Assembly: GCA_037132395.1 (NCBI GenBank)
Contig: JBAXPC010000001.1
Location: 1-44,685 of the forward strand
Direction of reading: 5' to 3'
Source: SICB01 sp037132395
GTDB lineage: Bacteria > Patescibacteriota > Saccharimonadia > CAILAD01 > BJGX01
DNA: 44,685 bases
The stretch's first letter is position 1. Every line of letters starts with the position of its first letter. The notes under the pieces are model-generated. The model searched no databases. It saw only the letters and a list, made by a program, of their open reading frames with translations, and was not told where the DNA came from. Below, one piece after another: positions 24,120 to 32,353 of the stretch. A program made the translations under genes and the position numbers.

Positions 24120-25130
24120 ATGAACGAATTTACTACCCAACAACTCAATAGTTTGGTTGACTCGGCACTCGGAACCCTTAAAAAGGATCGTGACAAGGAA
24201 GTTTTGCGACGCAGGGGTGGTATAAATACCAAATCTCAAACTCTTGAACAAATCGGCAATGAGATGAGTATTACCAGGGAAAGAGTGCGCCAAATAGAGA
24301 AGGCAGCCCTGACACGGCTGCAGGGTAAATCTGACCCCAAAGACCCCTTTGCACTAACACTGGGTGGTCTTATTGATAATAAGGGCGGACTACTAAGCCT
24401 AGAGAGCCTAGGACAGGCAGTAAAGATTGATGAAAGCCTACTGCCACATGTTATATTCTTGGTTAAAATAAATCCTGAGATTCTTTTTGTTGACCGCAAT
24501 GATCACCACACCGCAATGATTGCTGATGCTTCGAACTTTGGGACTGCTAATATTAAATCGATTCATGATGAGCTGGTGAAGACTGTTCGAGACTCTGGTA
24601 AGCCTGCAAAGTTTGCTAGTATCTACAAATTAATTGATGGTCCTCATAGTGAAGTAACTCTGCACGAAATGGCTAAGGCCTCGCGCTATCTGAGCGAGCT
24701 AGATGGTAACTGGGGTCTGACTAGTTGGCCCGAGGTTAATCCTAAAAGCATTCGAGATAAAATATACCTAGTGCTAAAAAAGACTGGCCGTCCGATACAT
24801 TTTTCAGATATTGCCGACAAAATATCGACACTTGCGGCTAATCCCAAAAAAGTTACTACCCAAGCCGTACATAATGAGCTGATCAAAGATCCTCGCTTCG
24901 TGCTTATTGGGCGGGGAATATATGCGCTATCAGAATGGGGATATCATTCTGGTACAGTAGCCGATATCATCGAGGAAATTTTAAAAGAAGAAAAAGCGCC
25001 CATGAATAAAGATGAAATTATCCGGCGCGTCCTGGCTCGTAGACAGGTTAAGACTACTACTATTGTTCTCAACCTACAGGAGAAACCACAATTCAAAAGG
25101 ATCGAAAAAGGCATATACGGGCTGGCCTAA
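24120..25130 (+). CDS. Sigma-70 region 4-like / HARE-HTH transcription protein
   Basis: A 336-residue protein. Residues 20-68 match sigma-70 region 4: DRDKEVLRRRGGI, then TLEQIGNEMSITRERVRQIEKAALTRLQ, a helix-turn-helix that would contact -35 DNA. No region 2 (-10 binding, core clamp) is present, so it is not a full sigma factor. The rest contains winged-helix repeats; the last two (about 211-269 and 274-336) resemble HARE-HTH/RpoE-delta modules, with KIYLVLKKTGRPIHFSDIADKI and ILKEEKAPMNKDEIIRRV each ending in a GIYAL/GIYGL strand. It probably associates with RNA polymerase or promoter DNA. Preceded by a very strong promoter and a leader hairpin. Confidence 0.8.
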   Translation: MNEFTTQQLNSLVDSALGTLKKDRDKEVLRRRGGINTKSQTLEQIGNEMSITRERVRQIEKAALTRLQGKSDPKDPFALTLGGLIDNKGGLLSLESLGQAVKIDESLLPHVIFLVKINPEILFVDRNDHHTAMIADASNFGTANIKSIHDELVKTVRDSGKPAKFASIYKLIDGPHSEVTLHEMAKASRYLSELDGNWGLTSWPEVNPKSIRDKIYLVLKKTGRPIHFSDIADKISTLAANPKKVTTQAVHNELIKDPRFVLIGRGIYALSEWGYHSGTVADIIEEILKEEKAPMNKDEIIRRVLARRQVKTTTIVLNLQEKPQFKRIEKGIYGLA

Positions 25131-25185
25131 AGCTCAAGCAGTTAGCTAAAAGGGCATAAATTAAGTACAATAATAGAAACATAAT

Positions 25186-27852
25186 ATGGAAATCTTAAGC
25201 ACTATTTTTATAACGATTGCTCAGGTAGTGAATACCGTACTATTTGAATTCTGGGGATGGCTACTCGTGGCTGGTTGGTTTGCTTACAAGATTTGGAAAA
25301 ATAACCAAAAAGTTTCCTACATAGAGCGTTCGGAGCATGTTCTGTTGCAAATTATTGTCCCTAAAGATAACGAAAAAAAAGAGCTTTCGGCTGAGCAGCT
25401 CTTTGCTAGTCTACATGGAATATTGAGACCCGTCGGAGACGATGGTACTATCCAGGAGCATATCAGCTTCGAGATAGTTTCACACGACCACTTAATTTAT
25501 TTTTATGTTTGGTGCCCGAAACACCTCAAGGACTATATTGAGAGCCAGGTTTATGCCCAGTATCCGCTAGTACAGATTACACCTATGGATACGGATTACA
25601 GCACAAATGATTTGGCTGGCAAGAGTGCTTTTGCAACGGAGATAGTGCTTACTAAAGACGAAATTTTCCCGATCAAAACCTTTTTGACTTTTGAGGTAGA
25701 TCCTTTGGCTGGCTTGACTACTGTTTTATCGAGCCTCGGAAATGATGAGGAGATGTGGATTCAAATGCTACTCGAACCCGTCAACGATAACTGGCATTCC
25801 AAATCTTTGCAGTATATCGATGAGGTCCGAAATGGCAAGCAGTCTGGAATCTTTGATAATTGGCAGAGCAGAACACTTAATTCGCCCTTCAAGTTTACTA
25901 AACTACTAGCTTCGGCGGCATTTACACCCAGTATCTACCAAGCAAAGTCTGCACCAAAATCTAAGCCCGACAAAAAAGAACTCTCCACGGGACAAACCAC
26001 ACTTCTTACAGCCGTTGAAACCAAGGCCCAAAAACTTGGTTATGCTGTCAAGATCCGAGTCTGCTATATCGGAATTAGCGAGCAGGCAGCAAAACAACGT
26101 CTGCAAGCCCTAGTAGGTGGTTTTAAGCAATTTAATACCATTAACCTTAACGGATTCGGAGGCACCCCGATGGTAGAGGGACAAGTCGCTATAGCGGCCT
26201 ACCAGCAAAGGCTGTTTGATGACTCTGGCTACATTCTGAATATCGAAGAGGTTGCCAGTGTTTTTCATTTGCCGCACACCAGTGTAGAAACCCCTAATAT
26301 TGCCTATACTTCGACTAAAGTAGGGGAGCCACCAGCGGGCTTACCAACCCTAGCCAACACCAAGGCAGAGGAGTTGAGTTTGTTTGGAAGCACAACCTTT
26401 AGGCAGGGCAACATAAAATTTGGAATCAAAAGAATTGATCGTGAGAGGCACCTTTATGTAATTGGTAAGAGCGGGGTAGGTAAGTCTTTTATGCTTAATC
26501 TTCTAGCGCTATCTGATATTCACCAAAACGAAGGCTTTGCGATTGTTGACCCGCACGGCGATTTGGCCCAAGACATTATGCGTTTCATACCAGAGCACCG
26601 TATCAAAGATGTGATATATATTAATCCTGATGATGTCGACTTTCCGGTTGCTTTTAACCCCATGGAATATACCGATGTTAACAGGCGTAATAACATTGCA
26701 TCTGAGATTGTCGGCGTTCTAAAAAAGATGTTTGGAGATAGCTGGGGCCCAAGGCTAGAGCACATTTTGCGCTTTACGCTATTGGCGCTATTAGAAACTC
26801 CAGGAACCACAATGCTTGGTATTACCCGTATGCTAACAGACAAAAACTATCGCAAAATGATAGTCGATAATGTTGCCGACCCGGTCGTGAAGGCTTTTTG
26901 GCTAACAGAGTTTGCCAGCTGGAACGATAAGTTTGCGGCCGAGGCCGTACAGCCGGTTTTAAATAAAGTCGGGGCTTTTACAGCCGTACCGATAGTCCGT
27001 AATATTATTGGTCAGCCCAATAGTTCGTTCTCGATACGCAAGGCAATGGATGAAGGAAAAATTATTATTGTAAACCTCAGCCGCGGTCTGATTGGTGAAG
27101 ACAACGCCGCTATTTTAGGCTCGCTAATAATTACCAAAATCCAGCTTGATGCGATGAGCCGTTCGGACATTTCAGATATCACAGCCAGGCGACCTTTTTA
27201 TCTCTATGTAGATGAATTCCAGAATTTTGCAACAGAATCTTTTGCAGTAATTTTATCTGAAGCACGTAAGTACGGCTTAAGGCTAACAGTAGCTAACCAG
27301 TACGTCTCACAGATGCCAGAAGAGGTTAGGGACGCTGTTTTTGGTAATGTTGGGTCAATGGTAACCTTCAGGGTAGGTGCTGATGACGCACAATATTTGT
27401 CTAAGTATTTTGAGCCAACTTTTGAGCCAATCGACTTGGTGAATCTTGATAAACGCAACATTTATGTATCGATGAGTATCGATGGCCAAACGTCCATCCC
27501 TTTTAGCGCTCAAAGCTTGAACATGCCACCACCATCTGACGATCATACAGCAGCTATTATTGAGCATTCTAGACATCATTACTCGATACCGAGGACGGAA
27601 GTAGAGCAGATTATCGGCGAGTGGGCAGCACCACCGGACCCCAGAGACGCTGCCAATCGAAGTGATGGCTCTAGTAACTCTAGGCCTGCCTACGGCCAAG
27701 CGAACAGCCAGGCAGCCCCTAGAGAGCCTCAGGCGAGGCAAAATAAACCAGAGCTCCATGGCGTCGAACCAAAAAGGTACAGTGACATGATAAAAAACAA
27801 AGACCACGGACCCAGCCAAAATAACCGGTACAAGAGGCACTACAAAAAATAG
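25186..27852 (+). CDS. VirD4/TraG-like membrane ATPase (type IV secretion coupling type)
   Basis: An 888-residue protein. One membrane segment near the N-terminus (about 8-35) precedes a 380-residue region with no motif I recognise. Then comes a RecA-like ATPase domain: Walker A GKSGVGKS at about 427-434, FAIVDPHGDLAQDI, and Walker B FYLYVDEFQNFA near residue 675. Later NQYVSQMPEEVRDAVFGNVGSMVTFRVGADDAQ matches the TraM-recognition/TraG end of coupling proteins. The last 70 residues are rich in Asn, Gln, Pro and basic residues and probably disordered. It would pump DNA or protein through a membrane channel, but no other type IV secretion gene is in this window. There is no ribosome site before the ATG. 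Confidence 0.82.
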   Translation: MEILSTIFITIAQVVNTVLFEFWGWLLVAGWFAYKIWKNNQKVSYIERSEHVLLQIIVPKDNEKKELSAEQLFASLHGILRPVGDDGTIQEHISFEIVSHDHLIYFYVWCPKHLKDYIESQVYAQYPLVQITPMDTDYSTNDLAGKSAFATEIVLTKDEIFPIKTFLTFEVDPLAGLTTVLSSLGNDEEMWIQMLLEPVNDNWHSKSLQYIDEVRNGKQSGIFDNWQSRTLNSPFKFTKLLASAAFTPSIYQAKSAPKSKPDKKELSTGQTTLLTAVETKAQKLGYAVKIRVCYIGISEQAAKQRLQALVGGFKQFNTINLNGFGGTPMVEGQVAIAAYQQRLFDDSGYILNIEEVASVFHLPHTSVETPNIAYTSTKVGEPPAGLPTLANTKAEELSLFGSTTFRQGNIKFGIKRIDRERHLYVIGKSGVGKSFMLNLLALSDIHQNEGFAIVDPHGDLAQDIMRFIPEHRIKDVIYINPDDVDFPVAFNPMEYTDVNRRNNIASEIVGVLKKMFGDSWGPRLEHILRFTLLALLETPGTTMLGITRMLTDKNYRKMIVDNVADPVVKAFWLTEFASWNDKFAAEAVQPVLNKVGAFTAVPIVRNIIGQPNSSFSIRKAMDEGKIIIVNLSRGLIGEDNAAILGSLIITKIQLDAMSRSDISDITARRPFYLYVDEFQNFATESFAVILSEARKYGLRLTVANQYVSQMPEEVRDAVFGNVGSMVTFRVGADDAQYLSKYFEPTFEPIDLVNLDKRNIYVSMSIDGQTSIPFSAQSLNMPPPSDDHTAAIIEHSRHHYSIPRTEVEQIIGEWAAPPDPRDAANRSDGSSNSRPAYGQANSQAAPREPQARQNKPELHGVEPKRYSDMIKNKDHGPSQNNRYKRHYKK

Positions 27853-28171
27853 CACTCATTGAAATGTAGGCTAGTTTTGCTTTTATATAAGCAAAAGACC
27901 TATACTAACACCTAACTACTTCATAAAAATACTATGTCGCACAATATATCTTTTGCGACATTATTGTTACTAATACTCAAATAACAACTTAAATGGCATT
28001 ATTTGTATTTTATTCGACTTCCCTATTTTTTTTTGTCTTTTTTATATTATGGCGCTCAGTTTGTAATTGCTCTGTACTTAGCTTGTTTTATAATAAAATG
28101 TACTAATAAACAAAAACCGAACTAGGAGAGGGGTTAGAGGTTTTCAGTCTTATTGGGCTTCTATGATTGAG
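27853..28171. terminator. Convergent intergenic region with a terminator hairpin
   Basis: AT-rich gap of 319 nt between the convergent TraG-like gene and ftsQ. TTTTGCTT (27875-27882) pairs with AAGCAAAA (27889-27896) around TTATAT, a probable terminator. A T-rich run near 28023-28047 could end transcripts further. No ORF with a ribosome site or other structured element is seen. Confidence 0.6.
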
Positions 28172-28999
28172 TTACTTATAAAACGCTCGGCCCGGCACAC
28201 GCAGATCTATATACTGGGTAGCTTGCTTGTTTTGAGAAGCCAGGAGGTCTAGTGTTGCTTGAAGAGATCTGAGCTGGGCGTCGGGTGTCTCTTCAGTATT
28301 AAATTTGATTTCATATCCTGCAGTAGTCTTAACGAGCAGCTCTTTGGTAGTTTCAGTGATATAGATCTGCTCTGGTCCGAGTGATTTGGCCTTAACATAA
28401 TCGCAAACTTTAATTGCAAAACTCACGAAATCTCGTGAAAGTATTTTGTTGCCTACATCTACCGGCAAGCTACTACTATCTGTTAATACAGCTAGGCCTG
28501 TATTATTTTCGCCCTGAAGCTCGCTCATAACTCGGCCGTTGATTGAAACGATGTATTTTTTACTTCCAGTTTTCCATACTATAGCCGATTTTTGTTCGTC
28601 CGTCTTAACTATCAATTTATTAGGAAATTGCTTCTCTACCATTATTGCCTCTTGGCCTGTGAAAGTTTTTTGCAGCCTTCCCTTCAGGCTGTTGGTATCG
28701 AGAAAAAGCCAGTTCTTCCCTGCTAAGCTGGACTTGAGGTATTTTGTCACTTCATCATTGAGCCCCTTTGAGAGCTCTGTGTTCGGTCCTTGTACATCTA
28801 CCTTGTCGATTCGAAAAATACTAGAAAAGAACACCACACCTACAATAATGCCAATTAAAAGAATATACGGAGACAATTTTAGTATTAGTCTCCACCATCT
28901 AATTTGGCGCGGCTGCTTAGCTATACTGGAACCAGATTTTACACTGGTCTGTTCGAGTGGTGTAAATTCGTAGGATCTTTTAACTTGGCGTTTGTTCAA
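28172..28999 (-). CDS. ftsQ: Cell division protein FtsQ-like
   Basis: A 275-residue bitopic protein. It has a cytoplasmic tail, one membrane segment (about 41-61, LSPYILLIGIIVGVVFFSS), then a POTRA domain (FRIDKVDVQGPNTELSKGL to FPNKLIVKTDEQKSAIVW) and the FtsQ/DivIB beta domain. This order and its place after murG, at the end of the division cluster, support FtsQ. It would recruit FtsL and other divisome parts. Its ATG overlaps the murG stop by 4 nt. It is the last minus-strand gene of the cluster and faces the terminator region. Confidence 0.85.
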   Translation of the reverse strand: MNKRQVKRSYEFTPLEQTSVKSGSSIAKQPRQIRWWRLILKLSPYILLIGIIVGVVFFSSIFRIDKVDVQGPNTELSKGLNDEVTKYLKSSLAGKNWLFLDTNSLKGRLQKTFTGQEAIMVEKQFPNKLIVKTDEQKSAIVWKTGSKKYIVSINGRVMSELQGENNTGLAVLTDSSSLPVDVGNKILSRDFVSFAIKVCDYVKAKSLGPEQIYITETTKELLVKTTAGYEIKFNTEETPDAQLRSLQATLDLLASQNKQATQYIDLRVPGRAFYK

Positions 29000-30147
29000 C
29001 TTGCTGGCCCTTTGCTTTTAGCGGCCAATGCTATGATTATTTTAGCTAGCGAAATTGAAGCATCTGGATTAAAGAATTTATGAATTGTTTTAGCGAGATA
29101 CTGCATTGAACTCGGGTCGCTAACTAGTTTGGAAATTTCGTTGATTAGTCTAACTCCCTGGAGGTCATCCTGCAACAGTAGCCGTACTGCCCCGTGCCTT
29201 GCAAGGTACTGGGCATTTTTAAGCTGATGTTGGTTGGTTGAGCTTGGCAGCGGGATTACAATTGATGGTTTTGATAATGCCGCAAGCTCAGAAATCGAAT
29301 TCATCCCCGCCCTTGCCACTACGATATCTGACCATCGATATGCGGCCAACATCTCGCCCGTCAAAAAACCATGCGGATCGTAGCTGTGTTTATACTCTGG
29401 TGGTAACCTGTGCCGCATAAAGCGGGCACGCTCAATTCCCTGCTTGCCTGCTATGTGTAAGATATTAAAGTTTTTAGTCATCAGCTCGATATTGTCGAAT
29501 ATCAGATTGTTGATGAATTCCGCCCCCTGAGATCCAGCAAAAATCATAATGTTCGGTTTTTGTTCATTAGGTTTTTTTACTATCAAATCGGCATTTATAT
29601 AGTACTCTGGTCGTACAGGGTTACCAGTAAAATAAAGCTTTGACGAATCCTCGATACTACTATAAGCGGACTTAGGAAAGCTAACTCCGATTGCTGAGGC
29701 TCGCTTGGCTAAGATGCTATTTGCCTTGCCCATCACTACATCGCTCTCGTGTATGACATATGGGATGCCTAGGTGTGTTGCTGCCAGCCCAACAGGCAAT
29801 CCGACATGTCCGCCCTTAATGAATATCACGTCTGGCTTAAACTGCTTAATTATTTTTCGACTATAGGAATAGCCCTTGATTGTTTTTAAAATGTCAGCAG
29901 CATTTAGAGCCTGGGTTTTAATATCTGCTATTTCGCGTAGCTTGCCTCGGCCGTACCTTCTGAATTTTCCGCTGGGGATTATTTTATAGTTAATACCACT
30001 ATGCTTGAGTAAGCTAGTTTCGTAATCGTTACCTGAACAAACGAATAATATTTCGGTGTCAGCGCTAAGCTCGTGAAGTGACGCGATGACGGCGAGTACC
30101 GGCGATATGTGCCCGGCTGTTCCGCCCCCCGCTACTAGGATCTTCAT
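28996..30147 (-). CDS. murG: UDP-GlcNAc:lipid I GlcNAc-transferase MurG
   Basis: A 383-residue peripheral membrane glycosyltransferase making lipid II from lipid I and UDP-GlcNAc. The N-terminal KILVAGGGTAGHISPVLAVI is the first G-loop; IHESDVVMGKANSILAKRA, the C-terminal IMIFAGSQGAEFINN and VVARAGMNSISELAALSKPSIVIPLP sugar-nucleotide site follow. Two ATGs are adjacent; the second (30147) has AAGGAGGT at a proper 6-nt distance, so it is chosen. The gene begins inside ftsW, overlapping it by 83 nt in another frame, and overlaps ftsQ by 4 nt. Confidence 0.93.
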   Translation of the reverse strand: MKILVAGGGTAGHISPVLAVIASLHELSADTEILFVCSGNDYETSLLKHSGINYKIIPSGKFRRYGRGKLREIADIKTQALNAADILKTIKGYSYSRKIIKQFKPDVIFIKGGHVGLPVGLAATHLGIPYVIHESDVVMGKANSILAKRASAIGVSFPKSAYSSIEDSSKLYFTGNPVRPEYYINADLIVKKPNEQKPNIMIFAGSQGAEFINNLIFDNIELMTKNFNILHIAGKQGIERARFMRHRLPPEYKHSYDPHGFLTGEMLAAYRWSDIVVARAGMNSISELAALSKPSIVIPLPSSTNQHQLKNAQYLARHGAVRLLLQDDLQGVRLINEISKLVSDPSSMQYLAKTIHKFFNPDASISLAKIIIALAAKSKGPAS

Positions 30148-31294
30148 CATAGACCTCCTTATAGGTATATTTAGAAATGTTCTGCAATATTCCTACCGCC
30201 GTTAGCAATGCCAGAATACTGGTACCTCCATAGCTAATAAACGGCAGTGTTATGCCAGTCAGTGGAATCAAATTTAGCATAGCTGATATATTGATCAATG
30301 CCTGGAATGTTATCCAGAATATAATACCACTAGCAAGCAGTCTACCAAAATTATCAGGTGCCGTTCGTGCTATCCTGACACCCCTCCAAAACAATAGTGC
30401 AAAAGCTGTAATTAATATAGTCGTGCCAACCAAGCCAAACTCCTCTCCTATAATCGCAAAGATAGAGTCGTTGGTCGCCTCAGGAAGATAGCCATAGGCC
30501 TGGAGGCTTTTACCTAGCCCCCTGCCGAATATACCGCCACTACCAATGGCAATTAAAGCTTGGTTGATATGATAGCCTGCTCCAGACGCATCTTCGGAAT
30601 GGTTAAAAAAAGTAGTAAGTCTGGCGATCCGATAAGGAGCGAGTATCGCTAATAGTGCTGCTCCGCCACCAAGTACTAGAGTAGCAATCGTTGCGTTCCA
30701 CCATTGAACACCAGATACAAAGTACATGGCTAGCATTGTGGATATTATTACCATGGCACTTCCCATATCTTTTTGTATTAAAACAGCCAAAAACGCGATT
30801 ACAAAAATTATTATTAGAAATGGCACTAAGCCTTCGATAGGCTTAGATAGGTTTTTCTTATTTTTTGCCAGCCACGCAGCCATAAATATTACTGCGCCTA
30901 TCTTGAAAAACTCGACAGGCTGAAAACTAAAGAAGGCTAGTTTTACCCACCTAGAGGCTCCACCACTGCTGATTGATAAGCCCGGAACTAAAACCAAAAA
31001 CATCAGCACTATTGTTGCTATAAAAATTGGTGTGGCATGTTTTTGCCAGAAGTGATAATCGATTTTACTTGCTGCGTACCAGCCCATAATACCCAACAAC
31101 ATCCCGACAGACTGGGTTATGAAAAAACTATTGGTGTCGCTAGTACCTGAGGTTCGTTTTAGCACTGCGATCCAGCCTGTGGAGTAAATTAGAACTAACC
31201 CTATTCCCACCAGGGACAGCACTAAAAGAGTTAGCATATAGTCTGGCCGGTGTTTATAAAAGATTGCTTTTTTTTGTTTTTGGCGTTGTTCCAT
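30065..31294 (-). CDS. ftsW: Peptidoglycan polymerase FtsW
   Basis: A 409-residue SEDS-family protein with about ten membrane helices. Motifs include SSGGASRWVKLAFFSFQPVEFFKIG, the QALIAIGSGGIFGRGLGKS loop, ATNDSIFAIIGEEFG, and the C-terminal LPLTGITLPFISYGGTSI. It polymerises lipid II into glycan strands with the partner transpeptidase FtsI, encoded two genes upstream. The last roughly 27 residues (from EDPSSGG to TSRA, basic and polar) are encoded in the region that also encodes the MurG N-terminus. AAAGGA precedes the ATG. Confidence 0.92.
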   Translation of the reverse strand: MEQRQKQKKAIFYKHRPDYMLTLLVLSLVGIGLVLIYSTGWIAVLKRTSGTSDTNSFFITQSVGMLLGIMGWYAASKIDYHFWQKHATPIFIATIVLMFLVLVPGLSISSGGASRWVKLAFFSFQPVEFFKIGAVIFMAAWLAKNKKNLSKPIEGLVPFLIIIFVIAFLAVLIQKDMGSAMVIISTMLAMYFVSGVQWWNATIATLVLGGGAALLAILAPYRIARLTTFFNHSEDASGAGYHINQALIAIGSGGIFGRGLGKSLQAYGYLPEATNDSIFAIIGEEFGLVGTTILITAFALLFWRGVRIARTAPDNFGRLLASGIIFWITFQALINISAMLNLIPLTGITLPFISYGGTSILALLTAVGILQNISKYTYKEVYDEDPSSGGRNSRAHIAGTRRHRVTSRA

Positions 31295-31297
31295 TTG

Positions 31298-32323
31298 TTA
31301 TCCTTTGCCGACCAGTGCTACCATGACGCCGAGTCCAGCACAAATACCTCCTATGATCCAGAGTCGCATCGTAACTTTGGTTTCTGGCCAGCCCATAGCT
31401 TCAAGGTGGTGATGAAGTGGTGCTGAAATAAATATTTTGCGCTTAAAAATTCTTTTAGATAAAATCTGAATAACGCTCGACCCAGCTTCAGCTACAAATA
31501 CCAAGCCGATAATTGGTAGTACAAAAACAGAATTAGTTAGCATCGCTACAATACCTAGGGCAGTACCAAGAGCAAACGAGCCAACATCGCCCATAAAAAA
31601 TCTTGCTGGAAATATATTGAACCACGTGTACGCAAGCACTGCACCTGTCGTAGCCATACAAAAGCCGGCTATTCCGATGTTGCCTTGAGCCAGAGCAATA
31701 ATAGCAAAAGCTCCGAAAGATGTAGCTAATAATCCCCCCGAGAGACCATCGAGACCATCTGTAATATTGACAGCATTAGCAGTTGAAACAATCACCAATA
31801 TAAATAGTGGTATGTATAGGATGCCTATTTCGAAATTTCCAACTGCGGGGATATGTATCATTCCGTAGCCGAGCTTAAAGTAAAAATACAGTGCTCCTGC
31901 TATGGCAATCAGTAAAATTAGTGAAAACTTTATAATACTTTTCAAACCAGCCACCCCTTTGCCTGAGCCTCGGATATTGATTATGTCATCTAGCAACCCA
32001 ATAGCTCCCGCTGCTAGCAGCCCAAAAAGTGGCAGGTAGGTCTGTGACCTCGAAAGGTTCAATGTAAGCGTGACAAGGGTGATTGCTACAATCATAACAA
32101 TGCCGGCCATCGTTGGAATATTGCGTTTGTGCTTCTCGGCATGCAAGCTAGCAAACACTGTAGCTTTTTCGCCAGTTGTGGTAGTTTCGCGCATTTTTTT
32201 CCAGAGCTTTAGCCTAAAAGCAAAGTGAGTATAGAGGGGTGTCAGAGCCATAGCGATGCCAAAGCCAAGTGATACCTGGATGAATATAAAGCTGAAATTC
32301 TGAATTAACTGTTGTTCTGTCAT
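31298..32323 (-). CDS. mraY: Phospho-N-acetylmuramoyl-pentapeptide transferase
   Basis: A 341-residue integral membrane enzyme that makes lipid I. Family motifs are all visible: LLDDIINIRG (catalytic aspartates), NAVNITDGLDGLSGG, FMGDVGSFALG and the C-terminal HHHLEAMGWPET. It has about ten hydrophobic segments. AAGGA stands before the ATG. It sits between ftsI and ftsW with 3- to 30-nt gaps, as in many dcw clusters, although murF, murD and murE are not present here. Confidence 0.94.
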   Translation of the reverse strand: MTEQQLIQNFSFIFIQVSLGFGIAMALTPLYTHFAFRLKLWKKMRETTTTGEKATVFASLHAEKHKRNIPTMAGIVMIVAITLVTLTLNLSRSQTYLPLFGLLAAGAIGLLDDIINIRGSGKGVAGLKSIIKFSLILLIAIAGALYFYFKLGYGMIHIPAVGNFEIGILYIPLFILVIVSTANAVNITDGLDGLSGGLLATSFGAFAIIALAQGNIGIAGFCMATTGAVLAYTWFNIFPARFFMGDVGSFALGTALGIVAMLTNSVFVLPIIGLVFVAEAGSSVIQILSKRIFKRKIFISAPLHHHLEAMGWPETKVTMRLWIIGGICAGLGVMVALVGKG

Positions 32324-32353
32324 GGTGTTCCTTTATTTTAGCAAGAAATAGCC

